Below are positions 10,875 through 27,654 of a DNA stretch of 64,000 nt, in pieces. The stretch covers positions 37,093,304-37,157,303 of the forward strand of contig NC_092671.1 in NCBI RefSeq assembly GCF_964355755.1, written 5' to 3'. The notes below the pieces were generated by a model. That model was not told the origin of the DNA, made no database searches, and worked only from the letters and a program-made list of their open reading frames with translations. A program made the translations under genes and the position numbers. Within the stretch, counting starts at the first letter, position 1. Each line of letters begins with the position of its first letter. The stretch comes from Antedon mediterranea. Taxonomy: Eukaryota > Echinodermata > Crinoidea > Comatulida > Antedonidae.

Positions 10875-13800
10875 ATGCTCAAAACTATCTCTTGTATCCC
10901 CCTGTTTCTCTGTCCTGATATTTTGTGATTCGCCAGCCTCTTCACCCCTTCCAGATTTGGTTGTAGACTCCATATCTGCTTCCGACACCATTGCATTCAT
11001 TTCTTTGACCCAATTAATCCAATGGCTCCACAGGGCACTACTCCTCAATGTACTTGCATTTCCAACTATGATTAAACCTCGTCGTGCCCGCGTTAACAAC
11101 ACATTAAAACGTCGTTCATCGTCCAGGAATCCTACAACATTACCAGGTAAATGGTTTTTTTGTGAGTATTACTTTGTTAAAACAATAAATTAATTTAATT
11201 TTTGTATAAAAGTGTTCAGTAATAATGATAAAATTATAACCATATATTCTTTTTTTTTATATTCATGCATCATAGTTTTCTTATATCCATTGTTGAATAG
11301 TTAAAATGTACTAACCAATAAATTGATCTTTATTCGACCGAACAGCAGAAAATATGATCACTTCTCTTTCCTGTCCTTGAAAACCATCCACAGTGCGGAC
11401 GTCAATTTTCTGTTTGAGTGTTTTCTTGATTAAATTAACCTACGTACCAGGTATGAAAACTTACATTAGATAGATCAAAGCAATCTATTGGATACATTTG
11501 TGTTCTGTTTATGTTTCAGGTCAAAGTTTACACAAGTCAAAGGTCAACTGGTTGAGAAATTTAAATTAATAGCATATACGCATGTTGTGTTCAATTCGAA
11601 TGCAAGTTATACTACATTATGTAAGTACAGCATATATTTTTCTATCACATTGTGATATGTATTATTTTGTACCTGAGCTGTATATGGTGATATGATCCCT
11701 ATTTCACTTTCCTTGATCTGTTTTGCGTTTAACAATCCAGCAACAAGTGTCTTGATGCGGTTGGCTTCATCAATATTAGACTTAGAAGAACCTGTCGTCA
11801 TTTCTTTACTCTACAATTGAAAGTAAAACATGCTAAAGTGTATAGAAGACTACACAAAAAGTAAGTATCGTATATATCCTCGAGTATAATCCCACTTCGG
11901 GTTCTAATCCCACCTTATACTTTATGTCTGATTTCACAAACAGGCATATCCCCAGGTAGAGTCGGTCCCAGTATTAACCTTTGATCTAGATGTAGGCCTC
12001 TCTCTAGCCAGTTTAGATGAGTTTTTACAAGAAATGGTAAACAATAATTTTTTTTTTCTGAACCAGGCTTTCCCTGGTACAGTCTCGCTGATCGGCCCAA
12101 TTTCGTGTTAAGTGGAATTATAGCAGAGGATATACGGTAGTACAAGAACATAAAGACGATGTATTTCATTTTTCAAGTTTTTTAGACATTTAGTAGACAT
12201 TGACAATCACAATACTACTTAAAAGCAAGTATGAACAGAGTATGATACAATGAAATCAAAATAGTTGTTCTTTGCTTTTGTTACAAGAGAGTTCTTTGTA
12301 CTAATAGCTTTTGAATTATATTACCTTAATATCTAAGAAGATTATAGGCTGGCCTTTTTCGTGATAAGGAAATCCAGACGGAAGAGGTCTTCTTTTTGCC
12401 TCTACTCCGTTCAGTAGTTTGCTATCATAAAATTTCAGAGATGGGAACTCTGCGAGCTTTGGATGCATTCTGTACTGGGTGTTCAGAAGATGTGTTGGGA
12501 AGCTCCTTCTTAACCTTTATGCAATAAATAAAATGTATTATTTTTTGTTCAAATCAATAAAAGAATTCTAAACTCTGTCTACACTATCAAATTTTATGTG
12601 ACAAAAATATATGATGTAGCCATATATGGACATGATGATGTCATATCACTACACATAATGGGCATACAGTATCACTATCATACAGTATTTGGGCACATCA
12701 CACTTTTTTGTCAAACTAGTTAAGTTTGATAGTGTAGACAGAGCTTAATCATTTTCTATGTCGTTTACATGATTAGAAGACATTAGAATTTCATATGAGA
12801 ACATTTCAAATATTTACCTTTCAAATATAGACATTTTGAGATTGTCTGCATTAGAGCTCTTCACCAGTGGAGGTAGTTGTTTGTCATCTCCAACAAGACA
12901 TAATCGTATGCAGCCATATTGCAGCGGCACTATGGCTGCTGGTTCTGTAGCTTGTGACGCCTCGTCCATCAGAACATGTGGGAAATGTTGGTCTGTCATA
13001 TAGCCTACACCCGCCCCAATACAGGTAGTGAAAACGATCTACGAAATTGAAACAGATATTTGATCTATTGAATGGTTAAATCAACTTATAAGCTAAAAGA
13101 TCCACAATGAATAGTTAGTATTTAAGCTCTGTCTACACTATCAAACTTGATGTGACAAAATAATGTGCCCATATATGGACATGATGATGTCATATCACTA
13201 CCATATTTAAACATATCACTACCATATTTGGGCACATACTTCTTGTTTTTTATCAAACTAGTTTGATAGTTGAGAGAGCTTTACAGTACCTTAGCCCGAT
13301 GTATAATATCTTTTGCAACAGCAAAGTCCATCTGCATAGCATGCATCTTGTGTCCTCCAGCCGAGTACTTTGCCTCAAGAGTTATGCGTTTCATATCGTC
13401 AGTCACTTTACTAACGTTTCCAATTCGAACCATATCATCTGGAGATATGAAACCAAGTGTTAACACTTTCATAATCAAGTTATTTACGCCCTCGTTTGTT
13501 TCCGCACATGCTAGAATCGGTTTAGAATCCCAGGTGTCCACCCATCTCTTGATAATCTCAGTGGCAGTAAATGTCTTTCCAGTTCCAGGTGGACCTTGGA
13601 TGATAGTTATCCCATCATTCATTGCAGCATCGACTGCTTCCATTTGGCTTTCATTCAGGACTCTTGCCTCACCCCTTTTTGCTGGTTTACGACGTGTAGA
13701 CGAGGCAGCTCCAGAAACAGCTGATTGTTCTAAAGTGTTAGAATTATCTGGAACTTCTCTTTCATGTTCTGGTTGTTTTGCATTGTCTGCATTTACGTCT

Positions 13801-16800
13801 GAATGATGAAATTCTGGTGAGATTTCTGATGCGATTGGACAGGTTTCCTTAACGGTATCACTTGAAAGAGCACATATATTTTTCAGAGCATCTATCATGC
13901 GTCTATATGAGACAAGGCTGGCAAATCTGTCAACACGCCAGTAGCTGTTGCGTGGGACATCTTGAGCGGTCAACTCATCTGGCGACGAGCCAACTTTACA
14001 GATGAGATTAACCTGAATCATAAGACCTTTAAAGAACAGAAAACATAATTATTAAATATAAACTCACTCAAAGGCATAAAAGAACTCTAAACCACCTGGT
14101 GATATAATGGAAATTAATTACTTTTTTAAATGTTAAGGTGAGGAAATCTGTGAGGATAAAAAAACGAATAAAAAAAAAAAAAAATTCTTTGAGAATGAGA
14201 AAAATCTGACCCAACCGAGAATTGAACCCAGAATGTTCTGCTTGCAGACTTCCTACTATTAGACCACTGGGACTTTCATATGCATACATTTGAGACAAAA
14301 ATCATTAATTTACTTATACAGCAACATGTACGTAGACCTACTAAAATACCAAAGTCACAAAATCATAATAGAAATACATGCAAGATATTATGTCACAGGA
14401 TACCTACCTGTTCTTTTTGATTGCACGCATTCAGCAAAGTATTTTGGTTGAAACAGCAGGTTTTCATCCATTTGATGAGATGGAGTAAGTGCCATGCCAT
14501 CTTGAGGCAAAAACGTCTGACGTGGAGCCTGAATGTTCAACCATCTTGCCAGCTTGCTTTCTGGGAAGGCATGTGCTTTTGAGAAATTGTCTGTGTTGAT
14601 GGCAGTCTTCTTAAACACCTTGGCTTCCTCTAAGACTTCTATTGTCAAAAGACTGGTCCATCTAAGAAAGTATGTCTTGGCACCTTCCGTTTTGAAATCA
14701 GTTGGATCCAACGGAAATAAACCTGAAAACAAATTTACTTTTATATCAAAAACTTTTTAAATTATTTTATCTATTTCTACAGTACAATATTTTAGTAACA
14801 AACTGCTGTTAATATTAATATTGGGCCAGATACAGTCAACTCCCCCAAAACCGGAAAATCTCCCAAAGGTCCCAAATTCCTTTTTACCATTAAAAACACG
14901 TTCTGAATACCAGACTTTCCAGAAAACCAGACATATTTGGCCAGCCTAAAGGTGTCGGCTTTTTGGGAGAGTTGACTGCATCGTGATAATTATCATTACA
15001 TTAGCTCTTTATACCTACCAATCTCAAATTGTTTGAGAAGATCCACAGAATGTGTTTCCACTGCATTCCCATAGATCAATAGCTTTAGGAAATTTACATA
15101 TGTGGCTACTCGAAAAAATGTACATTTTCTCTCCATGCTTTCCAAAAACCTGGAAATCATAATATTATTAAATAATAATATTTCAGGACTTGTATTTTTA
15201 AAATTGTAGGTGTTCTACAAATTGCCTACACTATCAAACTAGTTTGACAAAAAAGGTGTGAAGTGCTAAAATATGTAGTGATATGCCCAAATATGGTAGT
15301 GATATGACATCATTTTTTGTCACATAAAGTTTGATAGTGTAGGGTAGACAGAGCTTAATAAATGTGGTGTTTGTATCATAAAAAGTGTAAAAGTTTGCCA
15401 AATTTAAGTGTGATGTAATTTGCACCACCTTAAAGGTCAAATTGGCACATGACCTTTCTAGATTTTTTTAGTTTTAATGATTATAGGATATAGAGCAATC
15501 TCCATATACATCTGTACTTATTTCTCCATGGAATAAATATTGCCAACAAAGAATGTAAGAATGTGCACAGCAGTAACCTTGATGTCTTTGGTACAGCAAA
15601 ATTGCGTTCCATTGCAAGAAAGCAAAGTAACTTGTAATACGGGTCATCAGTGTAGTCATTGCTCAGTTTGGCATTTGTTTTCGAAAAAAGTATTTCTGTA
15701 TAACTTGCTATGTAAGCACCATTCTGAAAAGAACACAGTTCAGTAACAAATTAAACTAACTGTGCAGTTGTTGTATACATTTGTAGGTCTATAGGCGGAC
15801 CCCCCCCCCCCCCCCTCTCAAAAATGTCTGGATCCGACCCAGATAGCTAAACTTTGTCTCCCCCTCCCAATTTTCACAAACTCTCTGTAGTTTTTTAACA
15901 ACCCACCTCAGAGTCTCCCTCAGCCATTGCAAAAAATTCCTGTAGTTGAGAATCCAGTAAAGTTTCATTGTCTGCAAAAACCTTCAATTCATCAAACTTC
16001 TTATCAACCTCGTCAAACCAGGTCTTTTTGTGTTCAGTATGTTGTGAATGAGAAACCACTGGAAAATCATCTTCATTGTACTCAAATTCTGGAACTTCAG
16101 AATCATTTAGAACTGGTTCTACATCCGGAGGATCTGTATCTGCTATGTAATATGTCGGTAACATTCTAATGTCTGTATACCCTAAAAATAATTCACAAGA
16201 CATTACAGGTTCCCGTCTTAGATACGCATTACGATGTCTACTCTTAAACCCAGTGGAGAAATTCTGGAGGGCGACGCTCATTACTGTATGTCCATTTTCT
16301 TCCATGATGTTAATGAACGTGTTTCCTGTAGATTGATCAGCTGGATAGATTTGCAGCCTGCTACGGCGTACAAGCACTGCTTGGATAAATTGGCCTTTAT
16401 CAACTATGCAGTTCTCTGATTTGAAACCGTGGATGGAAACAAACGCCCTCAAACCAGGAGATGTCGTTGCATCATTAGACATTTGCGATAGTTCAAGTGC
16501 TCCGGGTATAAGAATAGTTATTATCCATATTCCACCGAGGTCAAACTTGCAGATCAGTAATTTTGGAAGATCTTCAGCAACTTTGCTTATTATTTCTTCC
16601 CAAGAAAATGATTCTTGAGTATGGTCCGCCATAGTGTACATCAAAGACCATTTAGTAGGGGATATTTCGGAGTCAAGAGTAGCAATATCTTCTTGAGACA
16701 ATATAGACGAGTGATTGAGGCCTGAATGTTTTGCTTTGATTACGTCTGTGCTATCTGGACAATCAACCATTGCAAGATCTCGCTGCAATCTGGTGAACGT

Positions 16801-19800
16801 TTTAAAGTCGATCAACTGACAAAACTCTGAAAGAAGATCCATTTTGTCATTCCTACAGCACCACTTAAACATCATTCGAAACAGTTTAAAATTGTCGGCC
16901 GGCCAGTTGTTGCTTCGTAATAAAGAAGAAATTGTTTTTTCGTCCTCGTTCATAAGATCATGTGACAGTATAGTAGATTTTTCACAAATTTCTAGATTGT
17001 ATCGTATCATCAGAAGCTGTATGATTCCACTTCGTTGTCGTTGCAGTATGTTGCTATCGCCCTCGTAACAATGTTCTGTTCTTACCTCATCACCTGCTTT
17101 GTAAACAAGTGAAGCGGCCTCTTTAAATGTTTTATATTCTTCTGAGTTCTCCCCATATTCTTCCATCATCTCCTTTTCAATTTTGGAGATACTGTCTTTC
17201 GTTTCACCACTCAGTAATTTCGCGTTACTCACCATTTTTTGACAAATAAATGCATTTTCTTTTGGACGGCCAACTTTTAACAAGCATTTTGGAATAGTAA
17301 CATTTTCACCAGTTTTTGCTGAATCAATTGCATGGTTGAATAGGTTAGCCAGGGCCATGCATTCTGGTGAATCAATTCCACCCATGTCTGCCCATTTTTC
17401 AAGTAGATTTGAGAATCTTGCCACCAGTCTGACATCATATCTAGCAAAGTAATCTATGAGATGTGTTGTGGTTATATTTGCTTGCGTTTTTGCCTTACAA
17501 CCTTAAAAGACAAACATTTAACAAAATCAGTAAACCGTTTCATTCATTATATTCACTAATAGATTCACTTCGTGACTTGTTATGCTATTGTTATTTTACT
17601 ATTTATACTGGGTAGCCTCTTTAGTCAAAGACTGGTCTCCTAGAGGGCGCAGTTATGATCAGTGGCTGTGTGTGTCTCTTTCGCGATGTACGAGGTAACC
17701 CCTATTCATCTCGAAAGATGTACTGTACTAGGTTCTTTTAAGTGCACAGGACCTATGTTTTATAGTCTTTATCCGAGAAGACATTTGTGAATGTCAAATG
17801 TGAATATCTATAGAAGTATGTTACCAGTACCTTGATATGATGTTGGTTGCCAGTGCGTTTTTGGAACCAGAGTTGGATCCCAACAAATCAAGTATTTATC
17901 TCCATCCAGGTCACTTCCAGCAATTTCATCGCAATGGGGTCGGCTGCCTATAACATAATTTGGATTCAAACTAATTAGAATTTGTGTGACATGCGGCCAT
18001 ATACTACTATACCATAATATAAAACATACTGTACTACTTATATGAGTAACCAGTAACAAAACATCACTCTTTTAAACGAAATATAATTACTTGGTAATGG
18101 TTCGTGTGCTTACCTTTCACTGGGAAGACTACACAGTCAACAAGATGTCTGATGTGTTTGTTATCCACACAATTAAGTATCCTAATATCGCCAGGATAAT
18201 AACTTGGGCTCTTTGCGACAAACACTCTACCCTTTATTACCTGTGATTTTCCACGTATAGTCGGTTGAAAAAACACTGTTCCTTCCTCAAGGGTCTCGGA
18301 GATGTCGCATACACCAAAGACGTTACGCGACATCTCTGCTCGAATATTGAGGCCTTCAGCTTTAGATTTCTTGATTCGTTCCAGCTTATCAGAAGCACCG
18401 ATTTTTCGGTCATCAAATACTTTTCTTCGAATGCTCTTCAAAACCTCTCTGATTTCTCTACTAGAGCAGTAATCACCTCCCTCTGTTGCTATCACCTTCT
18501 CTGCAAGGTCACTCCGCCCATTGATATACAGATGTTTTACTGCTATCCACTTGTCTTTTTCCAGATTTTGCAGTTCATCAAAGAATGTTGTCTGAAGCTT
18601 TAGGAACGCTTTATCAGGAATGCCCAAAGCTGAAAGAATTCTGATAAAATGCTTTATGAGGTTACCATACGCATATGGTTTGGCGATACCATCGTCGACC
18701 ACTCCAAGAATGTGTGGCTCAACCAGCTTCCATGAAAATTTCTCCTGTAAGACAAATACATACATCAATACAAGCAGAAAGTCAATTTTTCATGATTATG
18801 TAAACTATACTATACATTATTATACAAATAATGAATATTCATGAGTGGGTCATTAAATAGTATGTACTATTCCATGCCATAGCGTACATCAATACAAGTA
18901 GAGAGTCAATTTTTCATGATTATGTGCACTACACTATACGAGTGGATCGTTAAATAGTGTGTACTATTGCACACCATGTGACACACAATCAAATGACAGA
19001 AATTTATTTAGGTGTTTTATATAATATACAAATAATGAATTTTTATGAGTGGATCATTAAATAGTGTGTCTATTGCATGCCACCAAATCAAATGACATGA
19101 ATTTATTTGTTTCAAACCTATACTATTAGGCTGTATTATCACTGCTGTATAATGTATACTTACCAAAGAGTCCCTTAGCTTGATTCCTTTTTGGAGTTTT
19201 GGATCCACAACCAATACACCTTTACATCCTTTCAGTCTAATTTGGAAGACTGAGGGTACTGGTGGGTACTGGTTCTTGTATAGCTCTGTTAGACCCTTTG
19301 ACTCTGCAACCCTCATTGCGCATTCAATCGATATTGTTCCGCATCCATCCGTAAAGTTATACCCATCTCGTTCAATATCGCCTTCCTTTGAGATTTCAGC
19401 ATCTTTCAATCGGAGGACTTCGTTTGCGGTGGAAAGTAACAACCCAATGCGTGCAGCCCGCTTAGCAACATTATTGATGCTACTGAAGTCTCCAAACAGG
19501 TTGATGATATCATTGAGGTTCCCTAGCTTCTCGTTGTACATATAACACGTTCGATTCCTAAGTTGGGAAGAACTGTGTCCGAAAAACATGTACCGAGAAG
19601 GGCTGGTTTTTTTGTTGCGGTAACTTACAAGTAGTCCATTTGACAGACATTCAAATAGTTCTTGTCCCGGAAGATCAACATGAACATGAAGGACTAAGAA
19701 GTCACGATGGTTGAAGTTTGGATGTCTAAACAGGTTACACATCTTTAATTCACTTCCTTCTGGATGCGGATCAAGGACGAAATCTTCACAAGTCAGTTTT

Positions 19801-19958
19801 GGTCGTTTAGACGGTGGCGGTATTTGAATTTTTTGGGGTTTACGTAAAATATCTACAGATTTCATTCGCTTTTCTGATTCTGCTCGAAATTTTAAAGAGT
19901 CCGTTTTGATACGACTCATTTCAACAGCATTCTTTGAAATTTTGGCCACAGACGCCAT
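10686..19958 (-). CDS. RNA-dependent RNA polymerase fused to SF1 (UPF1/ZNFX1-like) helicase with RGG tail
   Basis: Coding exons on the minus strand: 19958-19164, 18744-18114, 17947-17831, 17501-15907, 15723-15578, 15149-15019, 14722-14408, 14026-13290, 13038-12818, 12514-12325, 11810-11673, 11439-11316 and 11131-10686. All junctions are GT-AG, phases agree throughout, and the sum is 5586 nt (1861 residues plus stop). Order: NLS-like PPSKRPKL (48-55), RDR-family polymerase (about 85-1000) with catalytic DLDGD at 488-492, a middle region without a recognised domain, SF1 helicase motifs (about 1365-1735) and a Gly/Arg/Ser tail from 1800. The protein should copy RNA into dsRNA for small-RNA pathways, with the helicase remodelling the template. 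The start is the first ATG after a 3' splice site at 19966, implying a non-coding 5' exon. One fused transcript is an inference; two genes would need a stop or start in the middle, and none is seen. Confidence 0.85.
11869..12140. mobile_element. short TIR element in RdRP-helicase intron
   Basis: Ends CGTATATATCCTCGAGTATA at the left and a matching imperfect inverse (AGCAGAGGATATACGG) at the right, with roughly 26-bp TIRs and no coding capacity. It lies in the intron between coding exons 10 and 11. Confidence 0.55.
12569..12747. mobile_element. MITE, AAGCTCTGTCTACAC family (copy 2)
   Basis: Both TIRs are present (AACTCTGTCTACACTATC / GATAGTGTAGACAGAGCTT). It lies in the intron between coding exons 9 and 10 of the RdRP-helicase gene. 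Confidence 0.75.
13122..13282. mobile_element. MITE, AAGCTCTGTCTACAC family (copy 3)
   Basis: Same family, in the intron between coding exons 8 and 9. Its right end stops 7 bp before the splice donor-side boundary of exon 8, so the element makes up nearly all of the 5' part of that intron. Confidence 0.75.
14195..14295 (-). mobile_element. tRNA-derived SINE in RdRP-helicase intron
   Basis: On the minus strand TGGTCTAATAGTAGG (A-box-like) is followed by GGTTCAATTCTCGG (B-box-like). A poly(T)/poly(A) stretch lies at one side. It sits in the intron between coding exons 7 and 8. Confidence 0.5.
14829..14983. mobile_element. pogo/Tigger-like MITE in RdRP-helicase intron
   Basis: About 150 bp with TIRs CAGTCAACTCCCCCAAAA and TTTTTGGGAGAGTTGACTG. 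The CAGT-type ends and small size fit a pogo-related non-autonomous element. It lies between coding exons 6 and 7. Confidence 0.65.
15222..15358. mobile_element. MITE, AAGCTCTGTCTACAC family (copy 4)
   Basis: Both TIRs are present, the left slightly degraded (TGCCTACACTATCAAACTAG). It lies in the intron between coding exons 5 and 6 of the RdRP-helicase gene, the third copy in that gene. Confidence 0.7.
17580..17795 (+). mobile_element. dispersed repeat (GAAAGATGTACTAGGTTCTT family), copy 1
   Basis: Contains CTGGGTAGCCTCTTTAGTCA, CATCTCGAAAGATGTACT, AGGTTCTTTTAAGTGCACA and ATCCGAGAAGAC. Related copies lie at 23655-23855 and, in reverse, at about 50430-50545. Shared length and both-strand occurrence point to a SINE-like element. 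Confidence 0.6.
18775..19115. repeat. diverged tandem repeat in first RdRP-helicase coding intron
   Basis: Three imperfect units of roughly 110-130 bp share ATGAGTGGATCATTAAATAG, ACTATTGCATGCCA and AATCAAATGACA. They fill most of the intron between coding exons 1 and 2. Confidence 0.6.
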
Positions 19959-20214
19959 TTTTATTCTATAAAGAGATATATAAGCTTTTAAAATAAACTC
20001 TGAAAAATACATGGAAAAAATAGCCAAATTATCTGTCAAATGGTTCAGCATTTATATAAAAAATAAATTTTAATTATAAAAAAACTCTGTTTTTGGTCAG
20101 AGTAGTTAAATAGTATAAATAACACTTGGACAAGGCACAGCAGAAACCATGGTGAACTACTGTATACATATATATTATATATATCCAATCTGCAGACAGT
20201 ACTGTTTCGATCTT

Positions 20215-20541
20215 ATTAGATCTCGTCAGTGCAGCTCAGGTTTCGAAATGAAATGTACAGCAAAACTGGCACAATATATAGGCTGAGCCAGGTATGCGGG
20301 ACATGGTACACCGATTATGAACACAAAGAGTGCACAAGCTCAACGAGCGTGCTTTGCAAAATGCTAATAGTATTCACAACAAAAATGCACCGTTTCGAAA
20401 TAAATATATATAAATCCAAAGGCAAATTACTGAAAAAAAATGACAATGCTGTGGGTATCTCAATGGAGATACAAAAAAAAAGTGAAAAGCTAAATCAAAA
20501 CGATAAAGTAAACAGCCAGAAATAATTATATATATATATAA

Positions 20542-20572
<31 letters not shown>

Positions 20573-20580
20573 TAAAACAG
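20215..20580. repeat. dispersed repeat plus AT microsatellite
   Basis: The segment 20400-20525 (AATGCTGTGGGTATCTCAAT, GCTAAATCAAAACGATAAAG, CAGCCAGAAATAAT) is the reverse complement of sequence at 35730-35880 and 43560-43830. A run of TA/AAATATA follows at 20527-20572. I see no gene in 19966-21290. Confidence 0.55.
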
Positions 20581-21289
20581 CATTCAAACTTTAATTCTAT
20601 GAAAGGTCTTCATATTATATATTTCAACCAATAATGAGTAGCGCGCTTGGAGGTTTTGTCATTTTATTCAATTGATTTTTTTTGTACAGCACTACGTGTA
20701 TATACTGTATATGTACTAAATGTACAAGATAGAGTTTTCATGTAGCTAATGTTTTATAAAAAAGTATCATTCATTAAACAAATTTCATGTCTATTATTAC
20801 TAGCCTATTATGTGTCTTTAATTGGTAAATTTTAATAGCTGAAACATTTTAAAAATCACACCATTGAATAAATACCTGTGTTTGGCGTCTCTTTTGACAA
20901 ATTTCAAGAACTTATAGATGTTTGTAAATCAGAATAATGGACTCAAAACGTCTTGAAAACTGGGAACTCTTCTTAAAATGGAAAATCCCCACTAACAAGG
21001 GAATTTCCGGCCAACGCGTCATAATGTGGTAAAAAAAACCGTCGATTGGTGGCGCAAATTGAATGTTAAATCAAAACAACGATTTAACGATTTATAAATA
21101 ACCGTATTTGCTTTATAAATTAGGCATAATTGAACAAAATGATTAGTAGAATAAATCTAAATGTATGTTAATTGTGTGTCAGGATGATTTGTTACGGTGT
21201 GGATTTTTAGATAAAAACAGAATACAAAATCGTTACAAACCTGAGACAACTAATCCAAAACTTTGAGACTGATTTAACCCGTGTGGGGG

Positions 21290-21560
21290 CGGAGACTAAA
21301 AACTTCTCTCACACCCCGCGCGTGTCTCATCATGTGGAAACAAACTTTGTTCATGACGTAATAACAGTGACGTTATTAGCCAATCAATGAACCGCTTGCA
21401 TTTAGTTCGCACACAAAAACCACCAGTGACGACACACTATACGTCACGTACACTGGACTCGACACAACCGGCCGCCAGCAGGAGGCGTGCGTGTGTGTAC
21501 GTGTTATACGAAAAGTAACTTTTGTTAGGCCTAGTTTTTAGTATAAAAATAAGTTGTAAC
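21290..21560. promoter_or_regulatory. presumed bidirectional promoter region, RdRP-helicase / SQOR
   Basis: This stretch is less AT-rich and more CpG-containing than its surroundings. It lies between the divergent RdRP-helicase and SQOR genes. A CRE/ATF-like TGACGTAA is at 21354-21361, an inverted repeat TAATAAC-6-GTTATTA at 21359-21378 encloses GTGACGTTA, and CCAAT follows at 21380-21384. Both neighbouring start codons follow 3' splice sites, so non-coding 5' exons probably start here. Start sites cannot be read from sequence. Confidence 0.4.
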
Positions 21561-22044
21561 ACGTTGATGTTGTAACAAGATACGTATCCTGAGATAGTTT
21601 ATCTTTAGAGTACGTTATTACTACTAATAACTTGTTATTTAATTATACGTAACATGCTGGTGATGATAATTAATGTTTAGTGCGTGAGAGGGAATTTAGG
21701 TACTTGCACTGGCTGGCAGTGTCTGTAGGTACCTGGATGAAAGGTCTCGCACGCCTGTATGTATGTGTAGAGGTCACCTTGCTTGTGCAGTGAGGGCCTA
21801 GGCTAGCTATTAAAAGATTGTTCTCTGACCTAAAAACTGCTGCAAAACATAGATAAATTATTCCCCTTTTTACTCCCACCATGATACTCTTTTATTGTAA
21901 TTTTCTATGAAATAGTGTGTGGCTACCTTGTTTTTAAGTTCATAATTATTAACATAATAATTATTTTGTAATCAATTCAAAACGACAATTAAAATTTTAA
22001 AATTTATTTACAGAAAGCAATTAGAACTAGGACCAAGTAAAACA

Positions 22045-27127
<5,083 letters not shown>

Positions 27128-27654
27128 AGGGATGGTAATCTGTATCATTGATACTGAAATATAATAGCATTTTATTTTATAAATAAGATTTTTTTAATCT
27201 TACATAGTATATATTTTTATGATAAGACTTTATCAGTACTCGGTTACTATGTATCTTTTACTCAGTCAGAAATTTGATTTTTATTTTCGTTAAATTAAGT
27301 TTACAAATGAAAGTAATTGCAACACAATTTTAGATTTTATAAAAATTTTAGATTTTTTACATAAGCCCTTAACATAGCCTTGTCCTCTCTGACTTAAATT
27401 TTAATAAGTCAGTTTTTAAAGCTTTGCTTAGTTAACGTTTATTGATCCAATCATGAACATCCAACTAACTTTATTTTTAGATGACTTTTACAGTATTAGA
27501 AATATGTATTCCATTTCAAAATTAGGTAATTTTTAAACTACAGTATTCCTATTTGTACAAGAATGTTAGAAGTATGAAACTATATTAGCATAACTAGTTA
27601 ACACATGACAGAATATCATGACATCTTCAAACTAATCAGAAGTGTTTTTGAAAA

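Larger units (their letters stand above)
11040..13700 (-). other. SF1 helicase core (UPF1/ZNFX1/SETX-like) of the fusion
   Basis: The Q-motif-like [13 protein letters not shown] leads to Walker A GPPGTGKT (1388-1395; bases 13572-13595). Walker B-like [12 protein letters not shown] has DEAS at 1514-1517. Motif III is GDDKQLPP (1539-1546), motif [10 protein letters not shown] (1574-1581), IISPYTAQ in exon 11, motif [10 protein letters not shown] (1688-1696) and motif [10 protein letters not shown] (1723-1730). All seem intact, so ATPase/helicase activity is expected. The pattern is that of the UPF1-like group, which also contains ZNFX1 and Hrr1. Confidence 0.9.
15907..19958 (-). other. cellular RdRP (RDR/QDE-1 family) part of the fusion
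   Basis: Family landmarks appear in order: [20 protein letters not shown] (122-141), [10 protein letters not shown] (163-172), FTDGCGTIS (202-210), [19 protein letters not shown] in exon 2, [19 protein letters not shown], then [21 protein letters not shown] (from 480) with the catalytic triple-Asp loop, and [20 protein letters not shown] followed by [18 protein letters not shown] in exon 4. These match eukaryotic RDRs rather than viral polymerases. All three catalytic aspartates are present, so activity is plausible. The region before the first landmark is short compared with fungal and plant RDRs. Confidence 0.9.

Noticed and set aside
10500-11190. Plus- and minus-strand overlapping frames rich in Thr/Ala, Cys/His or Val
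   Set aside because: They are alternative readings of the GC-rich RGG-coding repeat of the RdRP-helicase gene.
15907-19958. A viral or endogenised-virus RNA polymerase
   Set aside because: The DLDGD signature, RDR-type flanking motifs and many spliced introns identify the cellular RDR family, not a viral polymerase.
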